Positions 1-7,041 of a stretch of DNA of 14,795 nucleotides are shown piece by piece. The position numbers and the translations under genes are program-made. Positions within the stretch are counted from its first letter, which is position 1. Every line of letters starts with the position of its first letter. The notes below the pieces were generated by a model that was not told where the DNA came from, did not search any database, and saw nothing but the letters and a program-made list of their open reading frames with translations. The DNA is from Streptomyces sp. WM6378 (GTDB taxonomy: Bacteria; Actinomycetota; Actinomycetes; Streptomycetales; Streptomycetaceae), in assembly GCF_001279695.1 (NCBI RefSeq), contig NZ_LGDD01000033.1, positions 1-14,795 on the forward strand, in the 5' to 3' direction.

Positions 1-501
1 GACGTCGAGGGAGATCTCGCCGGCCCAACCCGAGTCCGCGGTCGGGTAGTTGGTGCCGCCGTTCTGGTCGACCTTCTTGAAGCAGCCGTTGGCGGTGGTA
101 CAGGCAGGGAGCCCGTACTGCGAGCGATAGGTGGCCAGGTCCGACTCGGCGTTCGGGTCGTCCTGCGCGTCGACGATCGCCACCGTCGCACCGGCACCGC
201 CGCTCGCCGGGAGGTTGTAGGCGTTCTGGAGGTCGGCGGGGCCGAGGCCGGAGGGCGCGGCCTCGGTGGTGATGCCTCTGTGCTGCTTGATGTCCGTACG
301 TTCAAGGGCGAGGCAGTGCATCTGGCCCGGCTTGGCCGTCGCACACAGCTGCTTGACGTTGGAGGCGGGGTCGTTGGCCTGCTGGGCGGCGGCTGTGGGG
401 GCCGCGGCGAGCAGACCGCCGGTGACGAGCGCGAGCAAGGAAAGGAGCGCCGAGGCGCCGCCGGTTCGCTGTCCGAACCTGGAGGTTCGTATGTGTTGCA
501 C
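1..501 (-). CDS. Secreted S53 (sedolisin-family) serine-carboxyl peptidase, N-terminal 167 residues
   Basis: Partial gene; the 3' end lies beyond the left edge. The GTG start at 501 follows GGAGGA with a 6-nt gap (an ATG at 516 is in another frame). Residues 1-39 form a secretion signal: basic start, hydrophobic run LLSLLALVTGGLLAAA, then APTAAA. From about residue 86 (LGPADLQNAYNLP) the sequence matches the sedolisin catalytic domain: TVAIVDAQDDPNAESDL at 106-122 and GWAGEISLDV at 158-167, where E162 and D166 have the ExxxD spacing of the sedolisin catalytic Glu/Asp. The Ser would lie outside the window. Only about 45 residues separate signal and catalytic domain, so the roughly 180-residue pro-kumamolisin domain of classical S53 enzymes is absent. 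It probably degrades extracellular protein. The family is sometimes labelled S8; the ExxxD pair favours S53. It is transcribed away from the neighbouring operon and has its own upstream region. Confidence 0.85.
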   Translation of the reverse strand, partial: MQHIRTSRFGQRTGGASALLSLLALVTGGLLAAAPTAAAQQANDPASNVKQLCATAKPGQMHCLALERTDIKQHRGITTEAAPSGLGPADLQNAYNLPASGGAGATVAIVDAQDDPNAESDLATYRSQYGLPACTTANGCFKKVDQNGGTNYPTADSGWAGEISLDV

Positions 502-657
502 GGTTCTTCCTCCATGGGGGGATCGTCCTGCCCTGGGACGGGCGGGACGCGAAGAAACGTCGAGTGCATGACAAGCTGACGTTTGGAGACTGCCACCACG
601 AAGAGTGGGGGCACTCATGAACGTACCTACGGACAACACCAGTTGACAGGCACCCCA

Positions 658-679
658 AGGCAAAGGCTGTCTATTGCCT
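658..679. repeat. Imperfect inverted repeat upstream of the peptidase gene
   Basis: AGGCAA (658-663) and TTGCCT (674-679) are exact reverse complements separated by 10 bases. The TTGCCT hexamer also forms the arms of the palindromes at 11207-11241, but here the half-sites point in the opposite order, so the same protein need not bind. It could be a regulator site for the S53 peptidase or chance. Confidence 0.25.
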
Positions 680-760
680 ATGTGCGCAAGTGTGCCCCGC
701 GTGAGGGAGGAGTGAAGAGATCAGGTCCGGCGGTCACACCATGTCCCGCTCATGGACGAA

Positions 761-789
761 CCCCCCATCTCTTTACGGGAGATGAGGGG
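761..789 (-). terminator. Hairpin after the five-gene oxylipin-like operon
   Basis: CCCCCCATCTC (761-771) pairs with GAGATGAGGGG (779-789) as an 11-bp stem with one mismatch and a 7-nt loop. It lies 35 bases past the patatin stop in the direction of transcription. There is no U-run, as is common for Streptomyces terminators. It separates the operon from the S53 peptidase gene on the same strand. Confidence 0.55.
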
Positions 790-824
790 TCGCTTCCCAC
801 TATGGCACGCAATTCGGGCCTGCG

Positions 825-1796
825 TCAGCCTTTCCAGCGTCCCAGGAATTCCCCGGCCGCCTTACGGCCCTGTTCGACGACGGCGTCCCGGGCCTCCGCG
901 TCGATGCGGAAGTCGGTGATGCCGACGCCGGCGCAGTCGACCGGCACGGTGCGGTCGCGTACCCCGGGCCGATCGAGCGACGTCTGGTCGCGGCCGACCA
1001 GGGCCGTCGTGACGACCTGTTCGAGCAGCGTCAGCGGCGGCCACATGACGCGCGCGGCGACCGGCGCGAGGTTGGCGATCCCGGCCGGCAGGTCGGGGAT
1101 GATCCGCACGCCGAAGGTCGGCCAGCGCGACTTCTTGCCGTCCGTGCGGTCGAAGATGTCGACCGCGAAGTTGGACAGGATGCCGCCGTCCACGATCACC
1201 GAGGACTCCTGCGTGACCGGATTGGTCAGGGCGCACGGCCGGAAGTAGAACGGGATCGACAGCGAGCAGCGGACGGCGTCCGCCACCTTCTGCTCCTCGG
1301 CCTTCAGCCCGAACAGGTGGTAGTCCCAGGGCAGTCGGAGCAGCCGTCCGCGTGTGACGTCGGTGGCCATCACGACCAGCTTGTACTTCTGGTCGTCGGC
1401 CAGGTCGGCGTCGGCGCCCGGGTCGTCGGCGCGCAGGTCGGCGAAGGTGGAGACGCCGAGCTCGGCGAGCTCCTCCTCGATCCACTCCCTGATCCAGTCC
1501 CCGCGGTAGGCGCCGCGCGTGCCGAGCAGGGCCACGGCCTCGCTCACCAACGGCACCCCGGGCAGGGCGCGGTCCGGGATGCGGCTCAGGTCGAGCCGGT
1601 CCATGATGCCGCGCAGTTCCTTGGCGCCCACCCCGGCGGCGACCAGCGCCGCCGCGATGGCGCCGACCGAGGTGCCGGCCGCGCGCGGGAAGGTGTAGCC
1701 GTCCTCCAGGAGGCGGATGACGGCGCCCGCCGCTCCCAGGCCCCGTACGCCGCCGCCTTCGAGGACGACGTCGGCCTTGCGTTCACCGTTGGTCAT
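825..1796 (-). CDS. Patatin-like phospholipase / acyl hydrolase
   Basis: A 323-residue cytoplasmic patatin-family protein; no signal peptide. The three hallmarks are in order: the glycine-rich oxyanion loop GGGVRG (residues 14-19), the nucleophile elbow GTSVG with S43, and the second dyad residue in DGG at D203. SIPFYFRP just ahead of DGG is also typical. Patatins hydrolyse acyl esters of phospholipids or neutral lipids with a Ser-Asp dyad and release free fatty acids. The ATG at 1796 is preceded by AGGGGG and begins 13 nt after the stop of the alpha-dioxygenase-like gene, so the two are almost certainly cotranscribed. It is the last gene of the operon and a hairpin follows. In this context I infer that it supplies the fatty acid for the haem dioxygenase, or removes oxidised acyl chains from membrane lipid. 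Family assignment is firm; the substrate is unknown. Confidence 0.9.
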   Translation of the reverse strand: MTNGERKADVVLEGGGVRGLGAAGAVIRLLEDGYTFPRAAGTSVGAIAAALVAAGVGAKELRGIMDRLDLSRIPDRALPGVPLVSEAVALLGTRGAYRGDWIREWIEEELAELGVSTFADLRADDPGADADLADDQKYKLVVMATDVTRGRLLRLPWDYHLFGLKAEEQKVADAVRCSLSIPFYFRPCALTNPVTQESSVIVDGGILSNFAVDIFDRTDGKKSRWPTFGVRIIPDLPAGIANLAPVAARVMWPPLTLLEQVVTTALVGRDQTSLDRPGVRDRTVPVDCAGVGITDFRIDAEARDAVVEQGRKAAGEFLGRWKG

Positions 1797-1809
1797 CGCG
1801 GCGCCCCCT

Positions 1810-3624
1810 TCACTCCCGACCGGCGACGTTCCACGGCGCGAACGCGTTCTTGAGACCGCTGAGCGCGGTGCGCAGTTCGGGGTGGTGACGCAGCAGCACG
1901 GTCATCATGCTGTTGTCGTCGATCCACTTCAGGCCCGCCTTCGAGTACACCTCGGGGGTGTAGTACTCGGTGAAGAAGCGGTCGCTGTTGAGGCGCCGGG
2001 ACGCCATCAGGATGAAGATGCGGAAGGCCGTGTCGCTGAACGCGAATCCCTTGGGGAGCTCCTCGGCGAACATGCCGACCGAGAGGTCGACCTTCTCGAT
2101 GTCACCCTCGTACACCTTCATGATCTGCTTCGCCCACTGCGGGTTGTCCGTCAGGTCGTCGAAGCGCTCGGCGGGCTTCAGGCGCAGCAGCCGGCGGAAC
2201 TCGTTGTAGCGGGGGACGCCGAGTTCGCGGGAGCGCAGGATGTCGGTGGCGGCGAGGTCCTGGAGGTGGCCGTCGGGGCGCTCGTATTCCTGGAGGAACT
2301 TCGGGAAGTTGTGCAGGGTGACGAGCCCCGGGTGGAGCGTGCCGAAGCTGTAGAGGAGGTCGGTGGTGGAGATCGAGCCGAGGACCTTGAGGGCTTCGGG
2401 ACCCGCGATGTCGCGGAACGAGGCGTTGCGCAGGGTGGTGTTGTCGTTGGCGGCGCGCAGCTCCCAGTCGTCACGGATCAGCGGGTGCATCCGGTAGACG
2501 GCGACGAACTCCTCGGTGAGCGCGTACGGCACGCCGTAGTGGTCGGTCTCGCCGCCCGGGATGCCGCTGACGACCTCGGACTTGCTGATCCGGCCGAACA
2601 GGTCGTGGACCCGTTCCCCGGCCAGACCCCACCAGTTGGTGTGCAGCGCGGTGACGGTGGTCGGGTGGCTTATGACGGCCGGGGTCCACTCCACGGTGTG
2701 GATCTTGGCGAGGAGGGCGGCGTTGATCAGTCGGCCCCGCTCGAAGAGCTCCTCGTCGTCCCACTCCGGGTACGCGGCGTGCAGGTGGTCGCAGATCGCG
2801 TTGTGCTCGCGGGTGAACAGGCCCTGCATCAGGGCGAGTCCGAGCCAGAAGCCGGGCACGCGCGAGGGGTCCTTGGCGGGGTCGGAGGGGAAGGGCATCC
2901 GCTCGTCGTCCCACAGGTGGAGCTTGCCGAGCTCGCCGGTGCGCATGGCGCGCTGCTCGTCCTCGGTGCTGCCGTAGATCTGGGAGGCGTCCCACCAGTG
3001 CGAGAAGACGTTGACGCGGGTGTCGGGGGTGCCGGCCGGGGCGTGCGGGTCGCGGGTGGGGTCGTCCGGGGTGCGCATGATCTGCATGGGCTGCTCGGGC
3101 CACGGGTCGTCGTCCATGAGCGGCACGGTCCAGGGCCGGTCGGTGGGGCTGGGGCCGTGGCTGAACCAGTCGCGGACCATGAACTGGAGCCAGGCGGCCA
3201 CCAGGGAGTTGACCGAGTCGGCCGGGATGAAGGTGTCGCGGGTGAGCAGTTCGCGGCTGACCTTGCGCGGGTTGGGCTCGGAGAGGACCTCGGCAGGGGT
3301 CGCCGAGGCGATCTTGTCGAGCGGGATGTTGCGGCCGAAGCGGGTGCCCGCCATGCCCATGCGGGGCTGACCGAGATCGTTGTAGCTGCCGTCGGCGGTG
3401 CGGTTGACCTTGAACGAGTCCTTGGGCGGCACCGGTTCGGGCACGTTCACCGCGGGGATCTTGTTGGTGTCGTGCAGGTTCTCCTGGCGGTAGCGGACGC
3501 GCAGCCCGAGGAGAGTGCCGAGGCCGAGCGGCAGCGGCAGCTTGTCCCAGCCGATCCTGGCGTCCAGGTAGTCCGCGATGCCTACGACGATTCGCCACGG
3601 CAACGAGGTGCGGTACGAGCTCAT
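1810..3624 (-). CDS. Animal-type haem peroxidase family, fatty-acid alpha-dioxygenase-like
   Basis: A 604-residue soluble protein close in layout to plant alpha-dioxygenases, which add O2 to C2 of fatty acids. Family segments in order: LQFMVRDWFSH (146-156), WWDASQIYGST (210-220), LFTREHN (269-275), AKIHTVEWT (306-314), VPYALTEEFVAVYRMHPL (365-382), ASRRLNSDRFF (541-551). Y377 and H380 form the YxxH motif of catalytic Tyr and proximal haem ligand shared by alpha-dioxygenases and cyclooxygenases but not by true peroxidases. H309 and T314 have the spacing of the carboxylate-binding His/Thr pair of plant enzymes, and the SRRL...DRFF arginines are kept. The oddity is R151 (codon CGC at 3174-3172) at the distal-His position of the Q-x-x-x-H motif; Q147 and the probable Ca ligand D152 remain. 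The start ATG overlaps the GMC stop by four bases (ATGA) and follows GGGGGG, indicating translational coupling. A longer frame to 3888 only runs into the GMC gene. Substrate is unproven. Confidence 0.87.
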   Translation of the reverse strand: MSSYRTSLPWRIVVGIADYLDARIGWDKLPLPLGLGTLLGLRVRYRQENLHDTNKIPAVNVPEPVPPKDSFKVNRTADGSYNDLGQPRMGMAGTRFGRNIPLDKIASATPAEVLSEPNPRKVSRELLTRDTFIPADSVNSLVAAWLQFMVRDWFSHGPSPTDRPWTVPLMDDDPWPEQPMQIMRTPDDPTRDPHAPAGTPDTRVNVFSHWWDASQIYGSTEDEQRAMRTGELGKLHLWDDERMPFPSDPAKDPSRVPGFWLGLALMQGLFTREHNAICDHLHAAYPEWDDEELFERGRLINAALLAKIHTVEWTPAVISHPTTVTALHTNWWGLAGERVHDLFGRISKSEVVSGIPGGETDHYGVPYALTEEFVAVYRMHPLIRDDWELRAANDNTTLRNASFRDIAGPEALKVLGSISTTDLLYSFGTLHPGLVTLHNFPKFLQEYERPDGHLQDLAATDILRSRELGVPRYNEFRRLLRLKPAERFDDLTDNPQWAKQIMKVYEGDIEKVDLSVGMFAEELPKGFAFSDTAFRIFILMASRRLNSDRFFTEYYTPEVYSKAGLKWIDDNSMMTVLLRHHPELRTALSGLKNAFAPWNVAGRE

Positions 3625-5537
3625 CGGATCCCCCCTTGGGGCTGTCCTTGGGGCAGAGGTGGTGGCGCGTCGGCGAGGATCACGTCGCTCGCCTTCTCGC
3701 TGATCATGTAGATCGGGGTGGCGATGAAGAAGCCGGGGATGCGCGGGAAGACGGAGGCGTCCACGATGCGCAGCCGGTCGACGCCGCGCACCCGGAACCG
3801 GCTGTCGACGACGGCCGCGGGGTCCCCGTCGGCGCCCATCGGGCAGCTGCACGAGGCGTGGTGTCCCCAGGCCTCGTCCTGCACCCAACTCCGAATCCGG
3901 TCACGGGAGTTGATGCCTTTTCCGGGCCAGAGTTCCTCGCTGACGCACTCGCCGGCGCGGCGGTTCATGCCGCGGACGAACTCGACGGCGTCCGTCATCG
4001 CCTCCAGGTCGACGCCGTCCTTGTCGGTGCCTTCGGCGAAGTAGTGGAAGTTCACCACGGGGGTGTCGCGCGGGTCGGCCGAGCGAAGGCGCACCGCTCC
4101 CCCGCTGTTGTGGGTGTGCGCCTTGAGGATCGCCCAGGTGAACCGGTCCTTGTGGCGCAGGTTCTCCTGGGAGTAACCCGGGTAGTAGCCGCGGAAGTCG
4201 GCGGGGAACCCGAACAGGAACAGGTCGGGCGCGTCGAGGCCTGGCCGGGACTTGCGGGTGATCCCGATGACCGAGCCGTTGGTGGTGTAGAGCCCTTCGC
4301 CGCGCTGCCAGGCCCGGTAGCAGCGGTCGGGGGCGGCACCGGGCTCGGGCGCGTGGAAGGTGCAGTCCTTGACGATCGGGAATTCCTTCGCCATGCGGCT
4401 GACGACGCCCACCTCGTAGCGGTCCTGGAGGTTGCCGCCGACGCCCTGGAGGTCGAGGCGTACGGGGATGCCGTGCCGCTCCAGCTCCTGGCGCGGCCCG
4501 ATGCCGGAGAGCATGAGCAGCTGCGGGGTGTTGAAGGCACCCGCGCACAGGATCACCTCACGGCGGGCCGCCAGCCTTACCAGGGGCGGGAGTTGGGGCT
4601 CGTACGAAGCCGAAGGGTCCGCTCGGTAGGCGCGGGCGGCGTCGATGAACTCCACTCCGGCTGCCGCCCCCGCGTCGTCGAGGAGCACGCGGGTGACGAG
4701 GACGTCGGTGCGGACGGTCAGGTTCTCGGGGTGCGTGGTGCGGGCCGCCCGGATGCGGTCGCGGGCCGCGCTGCGTCGGCCTCCTTCGGTCGACAGCGGG
4801 ATCTGCCACAGCCCTTCGAGTCCGAGGGTCTGCACCCGCCAGTCATTGGGGTCGACGACCGCGCCCAGGCCTTCGAGGGGCGAGAGCGGGCGGCCCAGGA
4901 AGTCGGCGAGCTCGCCCTCGGCGGCGGTGAGGATGACCTTGAGGAGCTGTGGGTCCTGAACGATCAGGGCGGGGTCGGCGAGACGGGTCGGCAGCCAGCC
5001 GTCGAAGCCGTGCCGCGAACGGTTCAGATAGCGGTCGGAGACGAACGGGAGCGCCTTGAGGACGGCGGCCAGGAGCGGGTTGGCGGGCAGGCGCTTGGGC
5101 CGGGGGCGGTAGCCGCAGCGCTCGATGCGTTCGAAGTAGCCGCGCATCGCCTCGGCCCGCCAGGACTGGTCGCCGGTCGCCTCCGCGATGGCGTCCCAGT
5201 CCCGGTTGTAGGGATAGACCGTGATCATCGCGTGGTGCGCGGTGCAGCCGCCGACGGCTCCCGCCCGCGGATAGAGGACGCCCTTGCCCGCGACGACCTT
5301 GGTGTCGCGCTGCTGCTGCTCCTCGTTCGCGTAGTGGCGCACGAAGTAGTTCCAGCACTGGACGGGGTCCTCGGAGGCGTCCCCGTGGAAGGCGGGCACC
5401 AGGTAGTTGTCGTTCTCGTGCTCGCCGCCCGCGTCGATGAGCAGCACCTTCATGCCGGCCTCGGCCAGGTTCGCGGCGAGCGGCCCGCCGCCGGCTCCCG
5501 CGCCGACCACGATGTAGTCGTAGTCCGCGCCCGTCAC
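3621..5537 (-). CDS. GMC-family flavin oxidoreductase
   Basis: A 638-residue FAD enzyme of the glucose-methanol-choline family, which oxidises alcohols to aldehydes or ketones. The N-terminal Rossmann motif is YDYIVVGAGAGGGPLAANL with GxGxxG at 12-17 and D35 ending the second strand. A second FAD segment, AGAVGGCTAHH, follows near 100-110, and REVILCAGAFNTPQLLMLSGIG in the middle is the GMC signature 2. The C-terminal HHASCSCPMG places the catalytic His at 560. The second active-site residue, normally His or Asn about 44 residues later, is not visible: the stretch reads IPGFFIATP (600-608). The GTG start at 5537 follows AAGGAG and overlaps the upstream stop as GTGA; the end overlaps the next gene as ATGA. 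Between a fatty-acid dioxygenase-like and a catalase-like gene, a lipid-derived hydroxy compound is the likely substrate (inference). Cholesterol-oxidase-type or dehydrogenase activity is possible. Confidence 0.9.
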   Translation of the reverse strand: MTGADYDYIVVGAGAGGGPLAANLAEAGMKVLLIDAGGEHENDNYLVPAFHGDASEDPVQCWNYFVRHYANEEQQQRDTKVVAGKGVLYPRAGAVGGCTAHHAMITVYPYNRDWDAIAEATGDQSWRAEAMRGYFERIERCGYRPRPKRLPANPLLAAVLKALPFVSDRYLNRSRHGFDGWLPTRLADPALIVQDPQLLKVILTAAEGELADFLGRPLSPLEGLGAVVDPNDWRVQTLGLEGLWQIPLSTEGGRRSAARDRIRAARTTHPENLTVRTDVLVTRVLLDDAGAAAGVEFIDAARAYRADPSASYEPQLPPLVRLAARREVILCAGAFNTPQLLMLSGIGPRQELERHGIPVRLDLQGVGGNLQDRYEVGVVSRMAKEFPIVKDCTFHAPEPGAAPDRCYRAWQRGEGLYTTNGSVIGITRKSRPGLDAPDLFLFGFPADFRGYYPGYSQENLRHKDRFTWAILKAHTHNSGGAVRLRSADPRDTPVVNFHYFAEGTDKDGVDLEAMTDAVEFVRGMNRRAGECVSEELWPGKGINSRDRIRSWVQDEAWGHHASCSCPMGADGDPAAVVDSRFRVRGVDRLRIVDASVFPRIPGFFIATPIYMISEKASDVILADAPPPLPQGQPQGGIR

Positions 5538-5950
5538 TTCTTCTCCTTGGCCCCATTGCCGAGCGCGCTCACCGCGAGCGCGGTGTTGGTCGCGGAGATC
5601 AGCGTGGTCATCGCCGCGGTGCGGGGCGGGAGCAGGCCCTTGATGCCGAGCATGGCGGCGGTCAGGGTGTCGGAGGCGTGGATGAGGACGCCCTCGCGGA
5701 GGTCCTGTTCCAGGCGTTCGCCGCGGTTGGTGAGCAGGTCGAGGCCCAGCAGGATGGTGCGGATCCCGAAGAGCCGGAAGGCGTACACGGCCGCGGGGTT
5801 GGGTTCGGACGCGCGGTCGAGCCGGTGGATGAGCAGGGCGGGTGCAATGAGCCCGGCCGCTCCGTTCAGGAGCCGGATCCCGGCGAGGCCGTACAGGGCC
5901 GCGGGCCGGGCGGTGCTGGTCGCTGCGGCCGATGCGCGTTTCTTCGGCAT
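5534..5950 (-). CDS. Small four-helix membrane protein of unknown function
   Basis: 138 residues; I do not recognise the family with confidence. After a basic, Ala/Ser-rich start it shows four hydrophobic stretches at about 17-42, 54-73, 86-107 and 111-131, with short charged links (HRLDRASEPNP, TNRGERLEQDLREG) and a lysine-rich end (KEKK). The motif AFRLFGIRTILLGL (57-70) recalls small integral membrane proteins of the DUF4267 type, but this is only a resemblance. The ATG at 5950 follows GGGAG with a 6-nt gap, 62 nt after the catalase-like stop, and its own stop overlaps the GMC start (GTGA), so its translation is probably linked to GMC. It might hold the lipid-active enzymes at the membrane or handle their hydrophobic substrate; nothing in the sequence proves either. 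Confidence 0.8.
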   Translation of the reverse strand: MPKKRASAAATSTARPAALYGLAGIRLLNGAAGLIAPALLIHRLDRASEPNPAAVYAFRLFGIRTILLGLDLLTNRGERLEQDLREGVLIHASDTLTAAMLGIKGLLPPRTAAMTTLISATNTALAVSALGNGAKEKK

Positions 5951-6012
5951 GGTCCACTCCCATCAAGGCGGTTCGGGTCGTTGGCGGGGCGGCCGGGTGC
6001 GGGCCGCGGCTC

Positions 6013-7041
6013 CTACTCCTGGCCGAGCCTGCGGGCGCTGCTCGCCCCGTAGGCGGCGTCGCGCGAGCGGTTGAGGTTGCCGAGCGGCCGGAAGGCGTCC
6101 GTGGTGCGCCACGGCGTGAGGACGAGCTGCTCGATGCGGCGCGTGACGGCCGCCGCCTCGTTGGAGTCCAGGTCCTGGCGCGGGAGGGTGAGCGTTGCGA
6201 CGGGCACGGGCGGCGCCACTCCCTCGGGCCACGGAACGGAGGCGTTCTCCACCGGGGTGGTGGCCTCGTCCGCGAAGCGCTGCAGGCACAGCTCGTACAC
6301 GACGTCCCGCTCGCGCAGCCGGGCCACGAGTTCGGTGCGCAGCCGGTCCCGGTCGGCGCGGTCGGGCTTGGGCGCCGGGGGCCCGCCGGGGCTGGGCCGC
6401 AGCTGGTACTGGACGGGTCCGGCGTCGCCCCACAGGATCGGGGCCTGGCTCCAGTACCGCTCCTGGGAGAGGCTGCCGATCTTGCGCGCGACGGCCTTCT
6501 GGAGGGTCTTGCGCATCCGCGTCGCGGCCGGCCTGCCGACCGCGCGCGGCAGTTTCACCAGGAAGCGGTAGGCGACCTGCGCGGTGCCGCTCGCGCCCGC
6601 CATGACCTCGGCGAACTCGACGAACTCGCGGGCGTTGGCGGCGTGCGACGCGGGCGTGTTGAGCATCAGGAGGTCGTGCCGTTCGTCGTCGCCGACGACG
6701 ATGCGCAGGGCGATGCCGCGCAGGTCCTGCGCGGTGTCGGCGGCCGGGACTCCGGCCGCGTTCGAGTACCGCACGATCGCCGGGTACTCGGCGCCGGGCT
6801 GGACGAAGCCCTCGCGCAGGCTCAGCGGCAGATCGGTGTGGAAGCGCACCCGGGCGTTGTCGAGGGCGAGGGTCGTCTTGGCGTGGAACGCCCGGTCGGG
6901 GCCGGGTAGTCGACCGGTGTCCTGGTTGATGCGCTGGATTTGTACGATGCGCTGGGCGAGCTCCTCGAAGACCTTGCGCTCGGCCTCCGGGCTCCCTCCC
7001 TCATATTGTTCGTACTTCTCGTACTGCCGGGGATCGGACAT
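6013..7041 (-). CDS. Catalase-like haem protein (AOS/y4iL-like branch), not a true catalase
   Basis: 342 residues, much shorter than the roughly 480-750 of monofunctional catalases. The haem-pocket signatures survive: distal His H53 in RAFHAK, Asn N128 in LNTP, and R327-x-x-x-Y331 giving the proximal tyrosine. DLRGIALRIV (106-115) and FRPLGNLNRSRDAAYGASS (317-335) are typical of the small catalase-like branch that includes coral allene oxide synthase and the uncharacterised y4iL-like bacterial proteins. The residue before the distal His is F52, where catalases have Val and coral allene oxide synthase has Thr. Members with known function convert fatty-acid hydroperoxides to allene oxides or cleaved products. 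The ATG at 7041 is preceded by GGAGGAG with 7 nt spacing. It is the first gene of the operon, so the promoter should lie in 7042-7309. Hydroperoxide conversion is inferred from family and neighbours; simple peroxidase activity is the alternative. Confidence 0.85.
   Translation of the reverse strand: MSDPRQYEKYEQYEGGSPEAERKVFEELAQRIVQIQRINQDTGRLPGPDRAFHAKTTLALDNARVRFHTDLPLSLREGFVQPGAEYPAIVRYSNAAGVPAADTAQDLRGIALRIVVGDDERHDLLMLNTPASHAANAREFVEFAEVMAGASGTAQVAYRFLVKLPRAVGRPAATRMRKTLQKAVARKIGSLSQERYWSQAPILWGDAGPVQYQLRPSPGGPPAPKPDRADRDRLRTELVARLRERDVVYELCLQRFADEATTPVENASVPWPEGVAPPVPVATLTLPRQDLDSNEAAAVTRRIEQLVLTPWRTTDAFRPLGNLNRSRDAAYGASSARRLGQE

Larger units (their letters stand above)
502..824. other. 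323-bp intergenic region upstream of the S53 peptidase
   Basis: I see no gene here. It must hold the peptidase promoter on the minus strand, but no convincing -35/-10 pair stands out. It contains a terminator-like hairpin near the right end (761-789), an everted repeat AGGCAA-N10-TTGCCT (658-679) and a small GAGTG/CACTC hairpin (603-616). A plus-strand TTGACA at 643 has no matching -10 at normal distance and no plus-strand gene behind it. Confidence 0.6.

Noticed and set aside
643..648. Plus-strand TTGACA as a promoter -35 box
   Set aside because: No -10 element at 16-19 bp and no plus-strand gene follows; the open frame across 583-1248 overlaps the patatin gene in shadow.
658..679. A third operator for the XRE-cupin regulator
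   Set aside because: The half-sites AGGCAA and TTGCCT are in inverse order with a 10-bp gap, unlike the compact TTGCCTCNGAGGCAA sites, so I list it only as a weak repeat.
3157..3159. H156 (in DWFSH) as a replacement distal histidine in the dioxygenase-like protein
   Set aside because: Plant alpha-dioxygenases have a His at this same later position as well as the distal His, so it is a separate conserved residue and not a shifted ligand.
3625..3888. N-terminal extension of the dioxygenase-like gene to 3888
   Set aside because: The extra residues lie inside the GMC coding sequence in another frame; the ATG at 3624 has a GGGGGG ribosome site and a normal ATGA coupling.
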